NCBI RefSeq assembly: GCF_005116475.1
Contig: NZ_SWBO01000002.1
Location: 205,258-269,257 of the forward strand
Reading direction: 5' to 3'
From: Pedobacter cryotolerans
Lineage (GTDB): Bacteria; Bacteroidota; Bacteroidia; Sphingobacteriales; Sphingobacteriaceae
Length of the DNA: 64,000 nucleotides
The stretch's first letter is position 1; every line of letters starts with the position of its first letter. Under the pieces are notes generated by a model that did not search any database, was not told the DNA's origin, and saw only the letters and a program-made list of their open reading frames with translations. A program made the position numbers and the translations under genes. Shown here one piece after another: positions 35,247 through 43,813 of the stretch.

Positions 35247-35984
35247 ATGAAAATATTAGTTTGTATTAGTAACGTGCCAGACACCACAACAAAAATAACT
35301 TTTACTAACGATAATACACAATTCAATACCGCGGGAGTTCAATTTATTGTAAATCCGTATGATGAAATTGCATTATCTAAAGCTATTGAACTATGTGAAG
35401 GTGGAAAAGGAACTGTAACCGCCATTAACGTTGGTGAAGCTGCAACCGAACCTACCATTAGAAAAGCATTGGCAATTGGTGCTGATGATGCTGTAAGAGT
35501 AAATGCTGCACCAAGAGATGCTTATTTTACTGCCTTTCAGATTGCTGAATATGCAAAAGCAAATGATTTCGACATGATTTTATGCGGACGAGAATCAATT
35601 GACTATAATGGTTCTCAAGTTGCTGCAATGGTTGGTGAGTTTTTAGAAATCCCTTCAATATCAATTATTAAAAAATTAGATTTTGACGGTACAACTGCAA
35701 CAATTGAACGTGAAATTGAAGGTGGAAAAGAGGTTGTAACTGTTACGGGAAAATTTGTAGCAAGTTGTGCAGAAGGAACTGCTGAAGCAAAAATTCCTAA
35801 CATGAGAGGAATTATGTCTGCAAGAACAAAACCTTTAACTGTAGTAGAGGCCGTAGCAATTGAAGAATTAGGGAAAGTTACAAAGTTTGAAACCCCTGCT
35901 CCACGTGGTGCTGTTAAATTAGTAGCTGCAGAAAGTGCAGAAGATTTAATTGGTTTATTGCACAGCGAAGCGAAGGTAATATAG
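35247..35984 (+). CDS. etfB: Electron transfer flavoprotein, beta subunit
   Basis: A 245-residue ETF beta subunit, which with EtfA carries electrons from acyl-CoA dehydrogenases to the quinone pool through ETF dehydrogenase. KILVCISNVPDTTTKITF, FIVNPYDEIALSKAIEL, CGRESIDYNGSQVAAMVGEFL (AMP/flavin site) and MSARTKPLTVVE are conserved. The etfA gene follows on the same strand after 108 bases that contain a nested inverted repeat. Length is normal for Bacteroidota EtfB. Confidence 0.96.
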   Translation: MKILVCISNVPDTTTKITFTNDNTQFNTAGVQFIVNPYDEIALSKAIELCEGGKGTVTAINVGEAATEPTIRKALAIGADDAVRVNAAPRDAYFTAFQIAEYAKANDFDMILCGRESIDYNGSQVAAMVGEFLEIPSISIIKKLDFDGTTATIEREIEGGKEVVTVTGKFVASCAEGTAEAKIPNMRGIMSARTKPLTVVEAVAIEELGKVTKFETPAPRGAVKLVAAESAEDLIGLLHSEAKVI

Positions 35985-35990
35985 CGAATT

Positions 35991-36038
35991 GCGTTAAGCG
36001 ATAAGCGTTGATGAACGCTTAAGACAAGACGCTTAACG
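35991..36038. repeat. Nested inverted repeat between etfB and etfA
   Basis: The outer arms cgttaagcg (35992-36000) and cgcttaacg (36030-36038) enclose inner arms taagcgtt (36002-36009) and aacgctta (36014-36021). No T run follows. The structure starts soon after the etfB stop codon and could stabilise or attenuate the etfB-etfA message. Confidence 0.75.
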
Positions 36039-36092
36039 TTCAACAATTAACTTAATATTAAAATCCCTGGTGGAAAAATTATAAATTATTAT

Positions 36093-37061
36093 ATGTCAGT
36101 ATTAGTATATGTAGAACAAGCCGATGGTAAATTTAAGAAATCTGTTTTTGAAGCAGTTTCTTATGCAAAAGCTATCGCAGATAATCAAAATACAAGCTTA
36201 ACTGCTGTTTCAATTGGTAATGTAGCAGAAGCTGATTTAAAAGAATTAGGTAAGTATGGTGCTGCTAAAGTTTTAAATGTTGCTACAGATCAACTTAAAA
36301 ACTTTGTAAACCAAGCTTATGCAGCTGTAATAGCAGAAGCAGCCACAAAAGAAAGTGCAAACTTAATTATACTATCTAACTCATTCTCTGGAAAAGGTTT
36401 AGCGCCTCGTATTGCAGTAAAACTTAAAGCTGGCTTAGTAGATGGCGCCGTAGAAATGCCAAATTTTGATGGCGGTTTTTCAGTTAAAAAAACTGCCTTT
36501 TCGGGTAAGGCTTTTGCTGTAACCACATTAACTTCAGAAAATAAAGTAATTGCCTTAAATCCAAATGCTTTTGGAGTTAAAGAGAATGCAGTTGATGCAA
36601 CAATAGAAAACTTCAATCCAGAAGTAAAAGCAACCGACTTAACGGCTATTGTAAAAGAAATTGTTAGAGCTACCAATAAAATCTCCTTACCTGATGCAGA
36701 GTTAGTTGTATCTGCAGGTAGAGGCTTAAAAGGTCCAGAAAACTGGGGTATGATTGAAGAATTAGCTGAACTTTTAGGTGCAGCAACCGCTTGTTCTAAA
36801 CCAGTTTCTGATGCAGATTGGAGACCACACTCTGAGCACGTTGGTCAAACAGGTATTGCTATTAGTCCTAATTTATATATTGCTATTGGTATTTCTGGTG
36901 CAATACAACATTTAGCTGGTGTTAGCTCATCAAAAGTAATTGTAGTAATTAACAAAGATCCAGAAGCTCCTTTCTTTAAAGTGGCCGATTACGGTATTGT
37001 TGGTGATGCTTTTGAGGTTGTTCCGAAAATAATTGCTGCATTAAAAGCACATAAAGCATAA
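36093..37061 (+). CDS. etfA: Electron transfer flavoprotein, alpha subunit
   Basis: A 322-residue EtfA carrying the FAD site. The C-terminal FAD domain is typical: VVSAGRGLKGPENWGMIEELA, AATACSKPVSDADWRPHSEHVGQTG, YIAIGISGAIQHLAGV and VIVVINKDPEAPFFKVADYG. The N-terminal half is the variable domain that packs with EtfB. It is the partner of the etfB gene upstream. A strong hairpin begins nine bases after its stop codon. No acyl-CoA dehydrogenase gene lies in the window. Confidence 0.96.
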   Translation: MSVLVYVEQADGKFKKSVFEAVSYAKAIADNQNTSLTAVSIGNVAEADLKELGKYGAAKVLNVATDQLKNFVNQAYAAVIAEAATKESANLIILSNSFSGKGLAPRIAVKLKAGLVDGAVEMPNFDGGFSVKKTAFSGKAFAVTTLTSENKVIALNPNAFGVKENAVDATIENFNPEVKATDLTAIVKEIVRATNKISLPDAELVVSAGRGLKGPENWGMIEELAELLGAATACSKPVSDADWRPHSEHVGQTGIAISPNLYIAIGISGAIQHLAGVSSSKVIVVINKDPEAPFFKVADYGIVGDAFEVVPKIIAALKAHKA

Positions 37062-37069
37062 TCATAAAT

Positions 37070-37128
37070 TGTCATCCTGAGCTTGTCGAAGGATTTGTTG
37101 ATGATATTTCGACAAGCTCAATATGACA
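37070..37128. repeat. GTCAT...TCGAA intergenic hairpin
   Basis: Arms tgtcat-cc-tgagcttgtcgaa and ttcgacaagctca-at-atgaca pair over about 19 of 21 positions. This is the well-known Bacteroidota intergenic repeat of the gtcatcctgagcttgtcgaagg type. It fills the etfA-nuclease gap and has no T run. Confidence 0.85.
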
Positions 37129-37138
37129 TATCTAATCT

Positions 37139-37753
37139 ATGAAAAAAGTAAAACTTGATATTGTTGGCTTATCGTACAGCCAAACCCAATCTGGGGCTTA
37201 TGCATTGGTGCTAGGCGAAGTGAATGGAAGAAGACGTTTACCAATCATAATCGGAGCTTTTGAAGCGCAAGCTATAGCTATAGAGATTGAAAAGATGACG
37301 CCTACTCGGCCTCTTACGCATGATCTTTTCAAATCATTTGCTCAAGTTTACCAAATTGAAATTACCGAAATCATTATCTATAATTTGGTAGATGGTGTTT
37401 TCTTCGCTAAATTAATTTGTACTAACGGAGAAAATATTCAAGAAATTGATGCCAGAACATCTGATGCAATTGCTTTAGCTGTAAGGTTTAATGCAACAAT
37501 TTATACGTACGAATTTATATTATCTTCTGCCGGAATTGTAATTGAAGGAAATGACTTTCTTTTTTTAGAAAACATGGATGCCATAACCAAAGAACATAGT
37601 TCTGAAGATATGCCGACATCTATCCCCGTTTCTGGCTACCAATCTTTATCTGTTGAAGACCTGCAGGCTAAATTAAATGAGGCATTGGCAGAAGAGGCTT
37701 ATGAAAAAGCTGCAAGAATTAGAGATGAAATTGCCAAAAGAAATGCAGAATAA
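37139..37753 (+). CDS. Bifunctional nuclease family protein (DUF151) with C-terminal UVR motif
   Basis: This 204-residue protein has a BFN/DUF151 domain at residues 1-135 (LDIVGLSYSQTQSGAYALVLGE, LPIIIGAFEAQAIAIEIE, RPLTHDLFKSF, IDARTSDAIALAVRFN). The last 35 residues form a UvrB/UvrC-type helical hairpin (LSVEDLQAKLNEALAEEAYEKAARIRDEI). Plant and bacterial BFN proteins have been reported to show DNase and RNase activity; the UVR tail suggests contact with a partner such as UvrABC or Clp-type proteins. It is preceded by a hairpin and followed by an apparent promoter gap before the transporter. Confidence 0.93.
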   Translation: MKKVKLDIVGLSYSQTQSGAYALVLGEVNGRRRLPIIIGAFEAQAIAIEIEKMTPTRPLTHDLFKSFAQVYQIEITEIIIYNLVDGVFFAKLICTNGENIQEIDARTSDAIALAVRFNATIYTYEFILSSAGIVIEGNDFLFLENMDAITKEHSSEDMPTSIPVSGYQSLSVEDLQAKLNEALAEEAYEKAARIRDEIAKRNAE

Positions 37754-37877
37754 AATTTTGCACTACTAAAGTGAAATTGTATCATAATTTCGAATAATTC
37801 TTGCCCTAACTCATTATTATTTTCTAAATAATAGTTATTTCTGCTACATTTAAAAAAACAAACAACTAAAACTATTT

Positions 37878-39263
37878 ATGAATATTAAGATACGCTTAAC
37901 CCTGATGAATTTCATGCAATTCTTCGTTTGGGGAGCATGGCTAATTACCATTGCAAATTATTGGTTTGGTACTAAGCAATGGGATGGCGCTCAATTTGGG
38001 TTAATATTTGCTACCATGGGTTTTGCATCTTTATTTATGCCAACCATAACAGGTATTATTGCCGATAAGTGGATTAATGCAGAAAAACTATACGGAATTT
38101 TACACGTGCTTTATGCGGCTACATTATTTTATATTCCTCAAGTAGAAACACCTAACCAATTCTTTTGGACGATATTTTTAGCCATGTGTTTTTATATGCC
38201 AACCATTTCACTAAGTAATTCAATTTCCTACTCTACACTTAAATCTAGCGATTTAGATGTAGTTAAAGATTTCCCTCCAATTAGAGTTTGGGGCACAATT
38301 GGTTTTATTGCTGCCATGTGGATTACTAATTTAACTGGCAGTAAAGCAAGTGCAAATCAATTTTATATTGCAGGTGTTGCAGCTTTAGCTTTAGGAATTT
38401 ATGCTTTTTCGTTACCTAAATGCCCTCCATCTAAATTAATTGAAGAAAAATCTACCATAACTCAAAAGTTCGGTTTAGATGCTTTTAAACTTTTTGCCAA
38501 TTATAAAATGGCTTTGTTTTTTATCTTTTCTATGTTTTTAGGCGGAGCTTTACAATTAACAAATGCCTATGGCGATGTTTTTTTAGATGAATTTAAGCTC
38601 TTCCCTATTTATGCAGAGTCATTTGTAATTAAATATTCTACTATCATTATGTCTATTTCTCAGGTTTCTGAGACTTTATTTATTTTGGCAATTCCGTTCT
38701 TTTTAAAACGTTTTGGCATTAAAAGAGTAATGGTAATTGCAATGCTAGCTTGGGTTTTCCGTTTTGGTTTTTTCGCTTATGGCGATCCACAGGGAAATTT
38801 ATGGATGATAATTTTTTCGTGTATTGTTTATGGTATGGCATTCGATTTCTTTAACATTTCAGGCTCCTTATTCGTAGAAACTTCTACAACACCAAAAACA
38901 CGTTCATCTGCTCAAGGTTTATTTATGATGATGACAAATGGGTTTGGAGCAGTTTTAGGTAGTGTAGTTTCTGGCTGGATGATCCAAAAATATTTCACTA
39001 AAGCTTATACAAACATCCAATCTTTGGCAGATCATGTAAAAGCTACAACTACAGATCCGCACTTGTTGAAATTTTTAGAAGATAAAGGTATTTCTGTTTC
39101 TGGCAACGGTGATTTGAGTAGAGCACTAGATGTAAAAGATTGGCACAACATCTGGCTTTCATTTACAATTTACGCCTTAGCAATCACAATTTTATTCATG
39201 ATCTTCTTTAAGCATAAACATACCAAAGCAGAAGAAAAAGCAATTGAAGCCATTACTCATTAA
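37878..39263 (+). CDS. Nucleoside permease, NupG-like MFS (nucleoside:H+ symporter family)
   Basis: A 461-residue, 12-helix transporter. The N-terminus LTLMNFMQFFVWGAWLITIANYWF and the following FATMGFASLFMPTITGIIADKWINAEKLYG fit the nucleoside/H+ symporter branch of the MFS. The middle loop and C-terminal half, with RVWGTIGFIAAMWITN and KTRSSAQGLFMMMTNGFGAVLGS, are also typical. A 70-residue insert before the last helix is usual in the Bacteroidota members. It probably imports purine or pyrimidine nucleosides; no catabolic genes are adjacent. The DUF3667 gene begins 31 bases after the stop codon. Confidence 0.9.
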   Translation: MNIKIRLTLMNFMQFFVWGAWLITIANYWFGTKQWDGAQFGLIFATMGFASLFMPTITGIIADKWINAEKLYGILHVLYAATLFYIPQVETPNQFFWTIFLAMCFYMPTISLSNSISYSTLKSSDLDVVKDFPPIRVWGTIGFIAAMWITNLTGSKASANQFYIAGVAALALGIYAFSLPKCPPSKLIEEKSTITQKFGLDAFKLFANYKMALFFIFSMFLGGALQLTNAYGDVFLDEFKLFPIYAESFVIKYSTIIMSISQVSETLFILAIPFFLKRFGIKRVMVIAMLAWVFRFGFFAYGDPQGNLWMIIFSCIVYGMAFDFFNISGSLFVETSTTPKTRSSAQGLFMMMTNGFGAVLGSVVSGWMIQKYFTKAYTNIQSLADHVKATTTDPHLLKFLEDKGISVSGNGDLSRALDVKDWHNIWLSFTIYALAITILFMIFFKHKHTKAEEKAIEAITH

Positions 39264-39294
39264 TCGCAAATACCCATCGTAAATTAAAGCTCGT

Positions 39295-40416
39295 ATGTCG
39301 TCTTTTAAACTTAGAAAAGAGAAAAATTGTCTCAACTGTGGTCATGATGTAGAAGAACATTTCTGCCCAAAATGCGGGCAAGAAAATATTGAAGTTAAAG
39401 AAGATGCTTTACACATGGTTGCCCATGCCATTGCAGATTACTTTCACTTTGAACATAAGTTTTTCGGCACCTTAAAACCTTTACTTTTAAAACCAGGGGA
39501 ATTAACTAAACAATATGTAGCTGGTAAAAGAGTAAGATTTATACACCCAATTAGACTTTACATTTTTGTAAGTATTGTTTTCTTTTTAGTAGTATTAAAA
39601 GGAAGTGTTAAAGAAAAACAAGATGGTAAAGAAAAAACTAATACTACCGCCTCTAAAACTACAACTACTAAAAAAGACAGTTTAGATAAACCTAAAAAAG
39701 AGCTATCTGCTTCAGAAATTAGCGAAATAAAAGAAACTTTAAAATATGTACCAAATTCTAATGGACTAAGAGATAGTGTAATTAAAAAAGCTATTGAAGA
39801 AGAAACTAATGCTAAAACAGAAGATGATGGACCTAGTATTAGATTTGGCAACGGAAAAAAAAGAAAAGTTTTTTCGAACAAATGGGACTCTTCAGATACT
39901 ACAGTTGCCCAATATGAAAAAAATCAACAGGCTCTTGCTAAAGATAAAAGAGATGGTTTTGTAAAACATTATTTTGTAAAAAGAACTATTGAATTAAATC
40001 AGTACGATAACCCAGCAGAGAAATTTTTAGAAGATTTTCTTCATAATATTCCCAAAATGATGTTTTTGTTGTTGCCATTGTTTGCGCTTATTTTAAAACT
40101 GGTTTATATTAACAAATCAAAGTATTACTACGAACATTTAATTTATTCATTTCATGTTCACTCTGCTATATTTATAAGCATTTTAGTGATGATGTTTTTA
40201 CAATGGCTATTTGCTTTGTTTTTTGACATTAGTGGGTTATTAGCTTTCGCCTGCATTATTTACATCATTTGGTACATCTACAGATCGTTAAGAACTTTTT
40301 ATGCAAGTACCCGCTGGGTAACTGTATTGAAAATGTTCTTCCTTAGTTTTGCATATAATATTGTACTTACAATTTGCTTTTTAATTATTATAGCCATAAG
40401 TTTTGTGATGATTTAA
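39295..40416 (+). CDS. DUF3667 membrane protein with N-terminal zinc ribbon
   Basis: A 373-residue protein. Residues 10-30 form a zinc ribbon (NCLNCGHDVEEHFCPKCGQEN). The conserved region LLLKPGELTKQYVAGKRVRFIHPIRLYIFVSIVFF spans the first membrane helix and defines DUF3667. A long charged, Lys/Glu/Thr-rich loop (about residues 103-220) follows, then four more helices in the last 140 residues. The family is found mainly in Bacteroidota and has no known function. The gene ends in a hairpin with a T run, so the nucleoside permease/DUF3667 unit terminates here. Confidence 0.88.
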   Translation: MSSFKLRKEKNCLNCGHDVEEHFCPKCGQENIEVKEDALHMVAHAIADYFHFEHKFFGTLKPLLLKPGELTKQYVAGKRVRFIHPIRLYIFVSIVFFLVVLKGSVKEKQDGKEKTNTTASKTTTTKKDSLDKPKKELSASEISEIKETLKYVPNSNGLRDSVIKKAIEEETNAKTEDDGPSIRFGNGKKRKVFSNKWDSSDTTVAQYEKNQQALAKDKRDGFVKHYFVKRTIELNQYDNPAEKFLEDFLHNIPKMMFLLLPLFALILKLVYINKSKYYYEHLIYSFHVHSAIFISILVMMFLQWLFALFFDISGLLAFACIIYIIWYIYRSLRTFYASTRWVTVLKMFFLSFAYNIVLTICFLIIIAISFVMI

Positions 40417-40436
40417 TAAATATAAGTCATTTAGAA

Positions 40437-40475
40437 AAGCCCGGTTTAGACACAAATTAAAGTCGGCCGGGCTTT
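40437..40475 (+). terminator. Probable terminator after the DUF3667 gene
   Basis: Arms aagcccgg and ccgggctt are followed by a short T run, 21 bases after the stop codon. The right arm merges into the repeat that starts near 40470. Confidence 0.65.
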
Positions 40476-40670
40476 TTGCTGCAATCTTTTTGTTTTAGCG
40501 TCATTTCGAACGCAGGGAGAAATCTGTAAGATAGTACAACTACAAAAGCAGATACCTTCCCGATTAATCGGGATTCCTCATTTCGGTATGACGACGAGAA
40601 CAGAAAAAACAAAAAGGATTTTCGCTTCAATCCCGTTTAAGTAAAGTTTTTGCTAAATGAGCGGTTGCAA
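40470..40670. repeat. TTGCAACC repeat, copy 3 (reversed), carrying a nested cgtcatttcg hairpin
   Basis: Ends gctttttgctgcaatctttttgt and ggattttcgcttcaatcccg through to ggttgcaa match the reverse complement of the 17171-17290 unit. A separate repeat with ends cgtcat/atgacg (40499-40593), including a perfect 16-base palindrome at 40558-40573, sits where the other copy has its short loop. The rest of the gap to 40800 shows a gatcccgattcttcatcggg hairpin and nothing gene-like. Confidence 0.75.
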
Positions 40671-40812
40671 TTTGCCAAGCACTGCTAACGTTGTAATATA
40701 AACCTAATGGGAACGAGCACGATCCCGATTCTTCATCGGGTGAGTAAAGTGGACAGTAGGGCTAGTTTTGCCAAAAGCTCATCACATTCTTTTTCAAAAA
40801 AAACACATAAAA

Positions 40813-40840
40813 AAAAGCCAATACTGATGCATTGGCTTTT
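40813..40840 (-). terminator. Terminator of gltA
   Basis: Read on the minus strand, arms aaaagccaat and attggctttt with an 8-base loop are followed by a run of T. It lies 24 bases beyond the gltA stop codon. Confidence 0.85.
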
Positions 40841-40863
40841 AGAATTTGATAAGTTACTAGCTT

Positions 40864-42132
40864 TTACAAGTGTTTATCTACATCACCTACGTAAATTTGG
40901 CGTGGTCTGCCGATAGGTTCCTTATTTTCTCTCATTTCTTTCCATTGTGCAATCCATCCTGGTAATCTGCCTAGTGCAAAAAGAACGGTAAACATTTCGG
41001 AAGGGAAACCTAAAGCTCTGTAAATAATACCCGAATAGAAATCTACGTTTGGATACAGTTTACGATCGATAAAATATTGATCTGTTAAAGCTGCCTGCTC
41101 TAATTTTTTAGCTATTTCTAAAACTGGATCATTGATACCTAAGCTTTCTAAAATATCATCGCAAGCTTTTTTAATGATTTTTGCTCTTGGATCGAAGTTT
41201 TTATAAACTCGGTGACCAAAACCCATCATTCTAAAAGGATCATTTTTATCTTTTGCTTTCGCTATCCATTTATCGGTATCGCCACCGTCTTCTTTAATTT
41301 TCTCTAACATTTCGATTACTGCTTGGTTAGCACCACCGTGTAGCGGGCCCCATAATGCCGAAATACCTGCTGAAATAGAAGCGTAAAGATTACAGTCTGA
41401 TGAGCCTACAATTCTAACGGTAGAAGTTGAGCAGTTTTGCTCGTGATCTGCATGTAGAATTAATAATTTGTTCATTGCACTAACAACTTTCGGATTTGGC
41501 TCAAAATCTTCGGTACGTTGACCAAAAGTCATCCAAACGTAGTTGGTAATGTAATCGTATTTATTTTTAGGGTAAATAAGTGGATGCCCCAAAGATTTTT
41601 TATAGATGAAAGCTACAATGGTTGTCATTTTAGCTAACATTTTGATAATTGTATCGTTCTTCTGCTCTTCAGATTGATTAGCTTCTAAACTTTCTGGGTA
41701 AAATGTTGAAAGTGAACAAACTAAAGAAGATAATTGAGCCATTGGATGAGATTTTGACGGATAGCCATCAAAAAATTTCTTCATATCTTCATGTATCAAA
41801 GTATGCATGCTGATATCACTTTGAAACTTCTCTATTTCTTGTTTTGAAGGAAGTACACCATATATTAATAAATAAGCAACTTCTAGAAAAGACGCTTTTT
41901 CAGCTAATTCTTCTATTGGATAACCACGATATTTTAAAATACCTTGTTCGCCGTCTAAAAATGTGATGGCACTTTTTGTGGCACCCGTATTTTTATAACC
42001 AAAATCTAATGTAATGTGACCTGTTAAATCTCTTAGTTTCGAAATATCGATGGCCTTCTCACCTTCGGTTCCCGTGATTACCGGAAACTCATAAGTTTTA
42101 CCGTCTATCTTAATTTCTGCAATAGCTGACAT
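40864..42132 (-). CDS. gltA: Citrate synthase
   Basis: A 422-residue TCA-cycle enzyme condensing oxaloacetate and acetyl-CoA. The length and the N-terminal beta region (YEFPVITGTEGEKAIDISKLRDLTG) are those of the large hexameric, Gram-negative type. Catalytic His residues are in LHADHEQNCSTSTVRIVGSS and GPLHGGANQA, and MGFGHRVYKNFDPRA holds the next conserved His; the catalytic Asp is in PNVDFYSGI. It is transcribed alone, with a tatttttg -7-like box on the minus strand at 42154-42161 and a terminator downstream. Confidence 0.98.
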   Translation of the reverse strand: MSAIAEIKIDGKTYEFPVITGTEGEKAIDISKLRDLTGHITLDFGYKNTGATKSAITFLDGEQGILKYRGYPIEELAEKASFLEVAYLLIYGVLPSKQEIEKFQSDISMHTLIHEDMKKFFDGYPSKSHPMAQLSSLVCSLSTFYPESLEANQSEEQKNDTIIKMLAKMTTIVAFIYKKSLGHPLIYPKNKYDYITNYVWMTFGQRTEDFEPNPKVVSAMNKLLILHADHEQNCSTSTVRIVGSSDCNLYASISAGISALWGPLHGGANQAVIEMLEKIKEDGGDTDKWIAKAKDKNDPFRMMGFGHRVYKNFDPRAKIIKKACDDILESLGINDPVLEIAKKLEQAALTDQYFIDRKLYPNVDFYSGIIYRALGFPSEMFTVLFALGRLPGWIAQWKEMRENKEPIGRPRQIYVGDVDKHL

Positions 42133-42153
42133 ATATTATAGTTTTATGAATAA

Positions 42154-42161
42154 CAAAAATA
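42154..42161 (-). promoter_or_regulatory. Probable -7 promoter box of gltA
   Basis: On the minus strand the bases read tatttttg, matching TAnnTTTG, 21 bases upstream of the gltA ATG. Confidence 0.45.
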
Positions 42162-42235
42162 GTTAATGTGTTTTTAAAAATAAGGTTTTGAACCTAACAT
42201 TACTGTTAAATTGGTGTTAATTTTATCTAAAAAAA

Positions 42236-42769
42236 TTATTTTGTTTTAATTTCTTCAAGTACTGCTCCGCATTCCATCATCTCGTCTCCATAATATGGAT
42301 TTTGGATTTTCTTTTCTGAAGCTAACCATTCGCCTCCATCGCCATTATTTGCCATTGGGCAACGCTGTACATAAATGGTACCTGATTTTAATTCGGCATG
42401 CTTAAATAGAGCAATTACATCTGTACTTAAAGCTGTAAATTCTTTGCGCTGGCTCTTTATATCATTCGAATTTTCAATTTTATTGGCTATTAATGCAGTA
42501 TTTTCGCAACCTGAATGATTTTTAAGAGCAGTAGCCAACACAGCAGCTTTCTGTTTTGCATCTTCAAACTTAGTAGCAACTAGCGCATCTTTAAGCCCAA
42601 TGTAAGCATTGTAAAGATTTTGAACTGAATCACTTTCAAAACTCAGATTTGTAGTGGAAGTTGTAGAAATTTTATGAGCTGTTGTATCTTGCTGATCAAC
42701 AGATTTATCAGTTTTACTGTTACAAGCTAAAACCAATAATAATGCGCCAATACTTAAATATTTTTTCAT
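42236..42769 (-). CDS. DUF3347 lipoprotein, probable metal-binding
   Basis: A 177-residue lipoprotein with a signal ending LLLVLACNSK (lipobox Cys16). The DUF3347 domain spans about residues 48-177 (LYNAYIGLKDALVATKFEDA). Near the C-terminus, the pattern CPMANNGDGGEWLASEKKI plus NPYYGDEMMECG has two Cys and three Met, the arrangement seen in the soluble domain of copper/silver efflux adaptors. Copper binding is inferred. There are no efflux genes beside it, so it may act as a stand-alone periplasmic chaperone. It is upstream of gltA on the same strand, separated by about 100 bases. Confidence 0.85.
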   Translation of the reverse strand: MKKYLSIGALLLVLACNSKTDKSVDQQDTTAHKISTTSTTNLSFESDSVQNLYNAYIGLKDALVATKFEDAKQKAAVLATALKNHSGCENTALIANKIENSNDIKSQRKEFTALSTDVIALFKHAELKSGTIYVQRCPMANNGDGGEWLASEKKIQNPYYGDEMMECGAVLEEIKTK

Positions 42770-43101
42770 ACTTATATATTTGTTAAAATCAATGATTATT
42801 ACTAATCAAACTTCAATGATTTTGTTTAGCGCTCAAAATAGCATTTAAAATTTTAAAACCATAAAAAAAACAGTCAAAATTTAAGGAATATCCTATAAAA
42901 TTAGATTATAGTTATATTTAAAATTTATATCCTAATTTAATAATGAAAATAATATTATTTGGTTGATGTTTGAAGAATATTTTTAGTAGCACTAACTAAT
43001 AAAAATGATAAGACAGCTTAATTTTACATGATTAAGTTTTTAGCCAACAAAAAAGGCCTCAATAAAAATTGAGGCCTCTTTTTTAAAAAATTTAGCAAGA
43101 A
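42770..43101. other. AT-rich gap between the DUF3347 and outer-membrane protein genes
   Basis: The 330 bases contain no supported gene. The only structure is the terminator at 43054-43077; the rest is very AT-rich and should hold the DUF3347 gene's promoter. Confidence 0.5.
43054..43077 (-). terminator. Terminator after outer-membrane protein gene 1
   Basis: Arms aggcctcaat and attgaggcct with a 4-base loop are flanked by A and T runs on both sides, so it can work in both directions. It is 25 bases beyond the minus-strand stop codon. Confidence 0.88.
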
Positions 43102-43644
43102 TTACAATTTGAAATTGTAACCTAAACGTACAGCATATTGACCGTTAACGCGTTGGTAAGTTGATGAAGTACCATCTTGTTGATAACCTTCATAACGAAT
43201 ACCTAACTCTAAACCATTATCCCATTCGTAACCTGTACCACCACCAAAAATAAATGATGTTTTTGAACCATCTTGGATGGCAAAACCTGCACCAATTAAT
43301 CCGTTGATAAACATTCCTTTTACAGGATAAACTTTAACACCACCAATTGCAGGGATAAAATCGTAATCTGCAAAAACACTTCCTTCTCTAGCCATTAAAC
43401 GAGTGTAACCGCCAGAAGCAGTTAAAGCAACAGCTGGAGCTAAATCTAGTTGCAAACGTAAATCTGCACCAACTCCGTAACTAAATGGAGAGCTGTCTCT
43501 AACTATACCAGCTCCACCGCCAATACCAATTTTAAAACCAGTTTCTCTTGGTGTAGACATGGTAGTTTGTGCATTTACATTACTTGAAAATAAAGTAGCA
43601 GAAATGGCTAATGCAGCAGTAAAAATTTTAGTAGTAATTTTCAT
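43102..43644 (-). CDS. Outer-membrane beta-barrel protein (paralogue 1)
   Basis: A 180-residue protein with a signal peptide (cleaved after SNVNAQ, about residue 26). The mature part has eight alternating strands of a small OmpA-like barrel, with GFKIGIGGGAGIV near the start, FINGLIGAGFAIQDG, and a terminal strand AVRLGYNFKL ending in the usual aromatic/hydrophobic pattern. The next gene upstream (43814-44317) is a clear paralogue with the same final residues, so the two arose by tandem duplication. Each has its own terminator. The function is unknown. Confidence 0.85.
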   Translation of the reverse strand: MKITTKIFTAALAISATLFSSNVNAQTTMSTPRETGFKIGIGGGAGIVRDSSPFSYGVGADLRLQLDLAPAVALTASGGYTRLMAREGSVFADYDFIPAIGGVKVYPVKGMFINGLIGAGFAIQDGSKTSFIFGGGTGYEWDNGLELGIRYEGYQQDGTSSTYQRVNGQYAVRLGYNFKL

Positions 43645-43768
43645 AAGTTTAAATATTAATTAATTTTTTGAGTTTAATATTGCTACATACGAGCTGAAAG
43701 CTATTACAGTTTTCTTTTAATGAATATTTTTCAGAAAAATTATTTAATAATTTAAAAAGCAAAAAAAA

Positions 43769-43794
43769 AGCCCCAACCAAAAATGGTTAGGGCT
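43769..43794 (-). terminator. Terminator after outer-membrane protein gene 2
   Basis: On the minus strand, agccctaacca and tggttggggct are followed by nine T. It lies 20 bases beyond the stop codon of the 43814-44317 gene. Confidence 0.9.
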
Positions 43795-43813
43795 AATTCA
43801 ATTCTATTAAATA

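Noticed and set aside
35615..36046. 143-codon open frame on the minus strand
   Set aside because: It is antisense to etfB and crosses a repeat; composition is that of a shadow frame.
37070..37128. Rho-independent terminator after etfA
   Set aside because: The stem is strong, but there is no T run; it fits the widespread gtcat-type repeat better.
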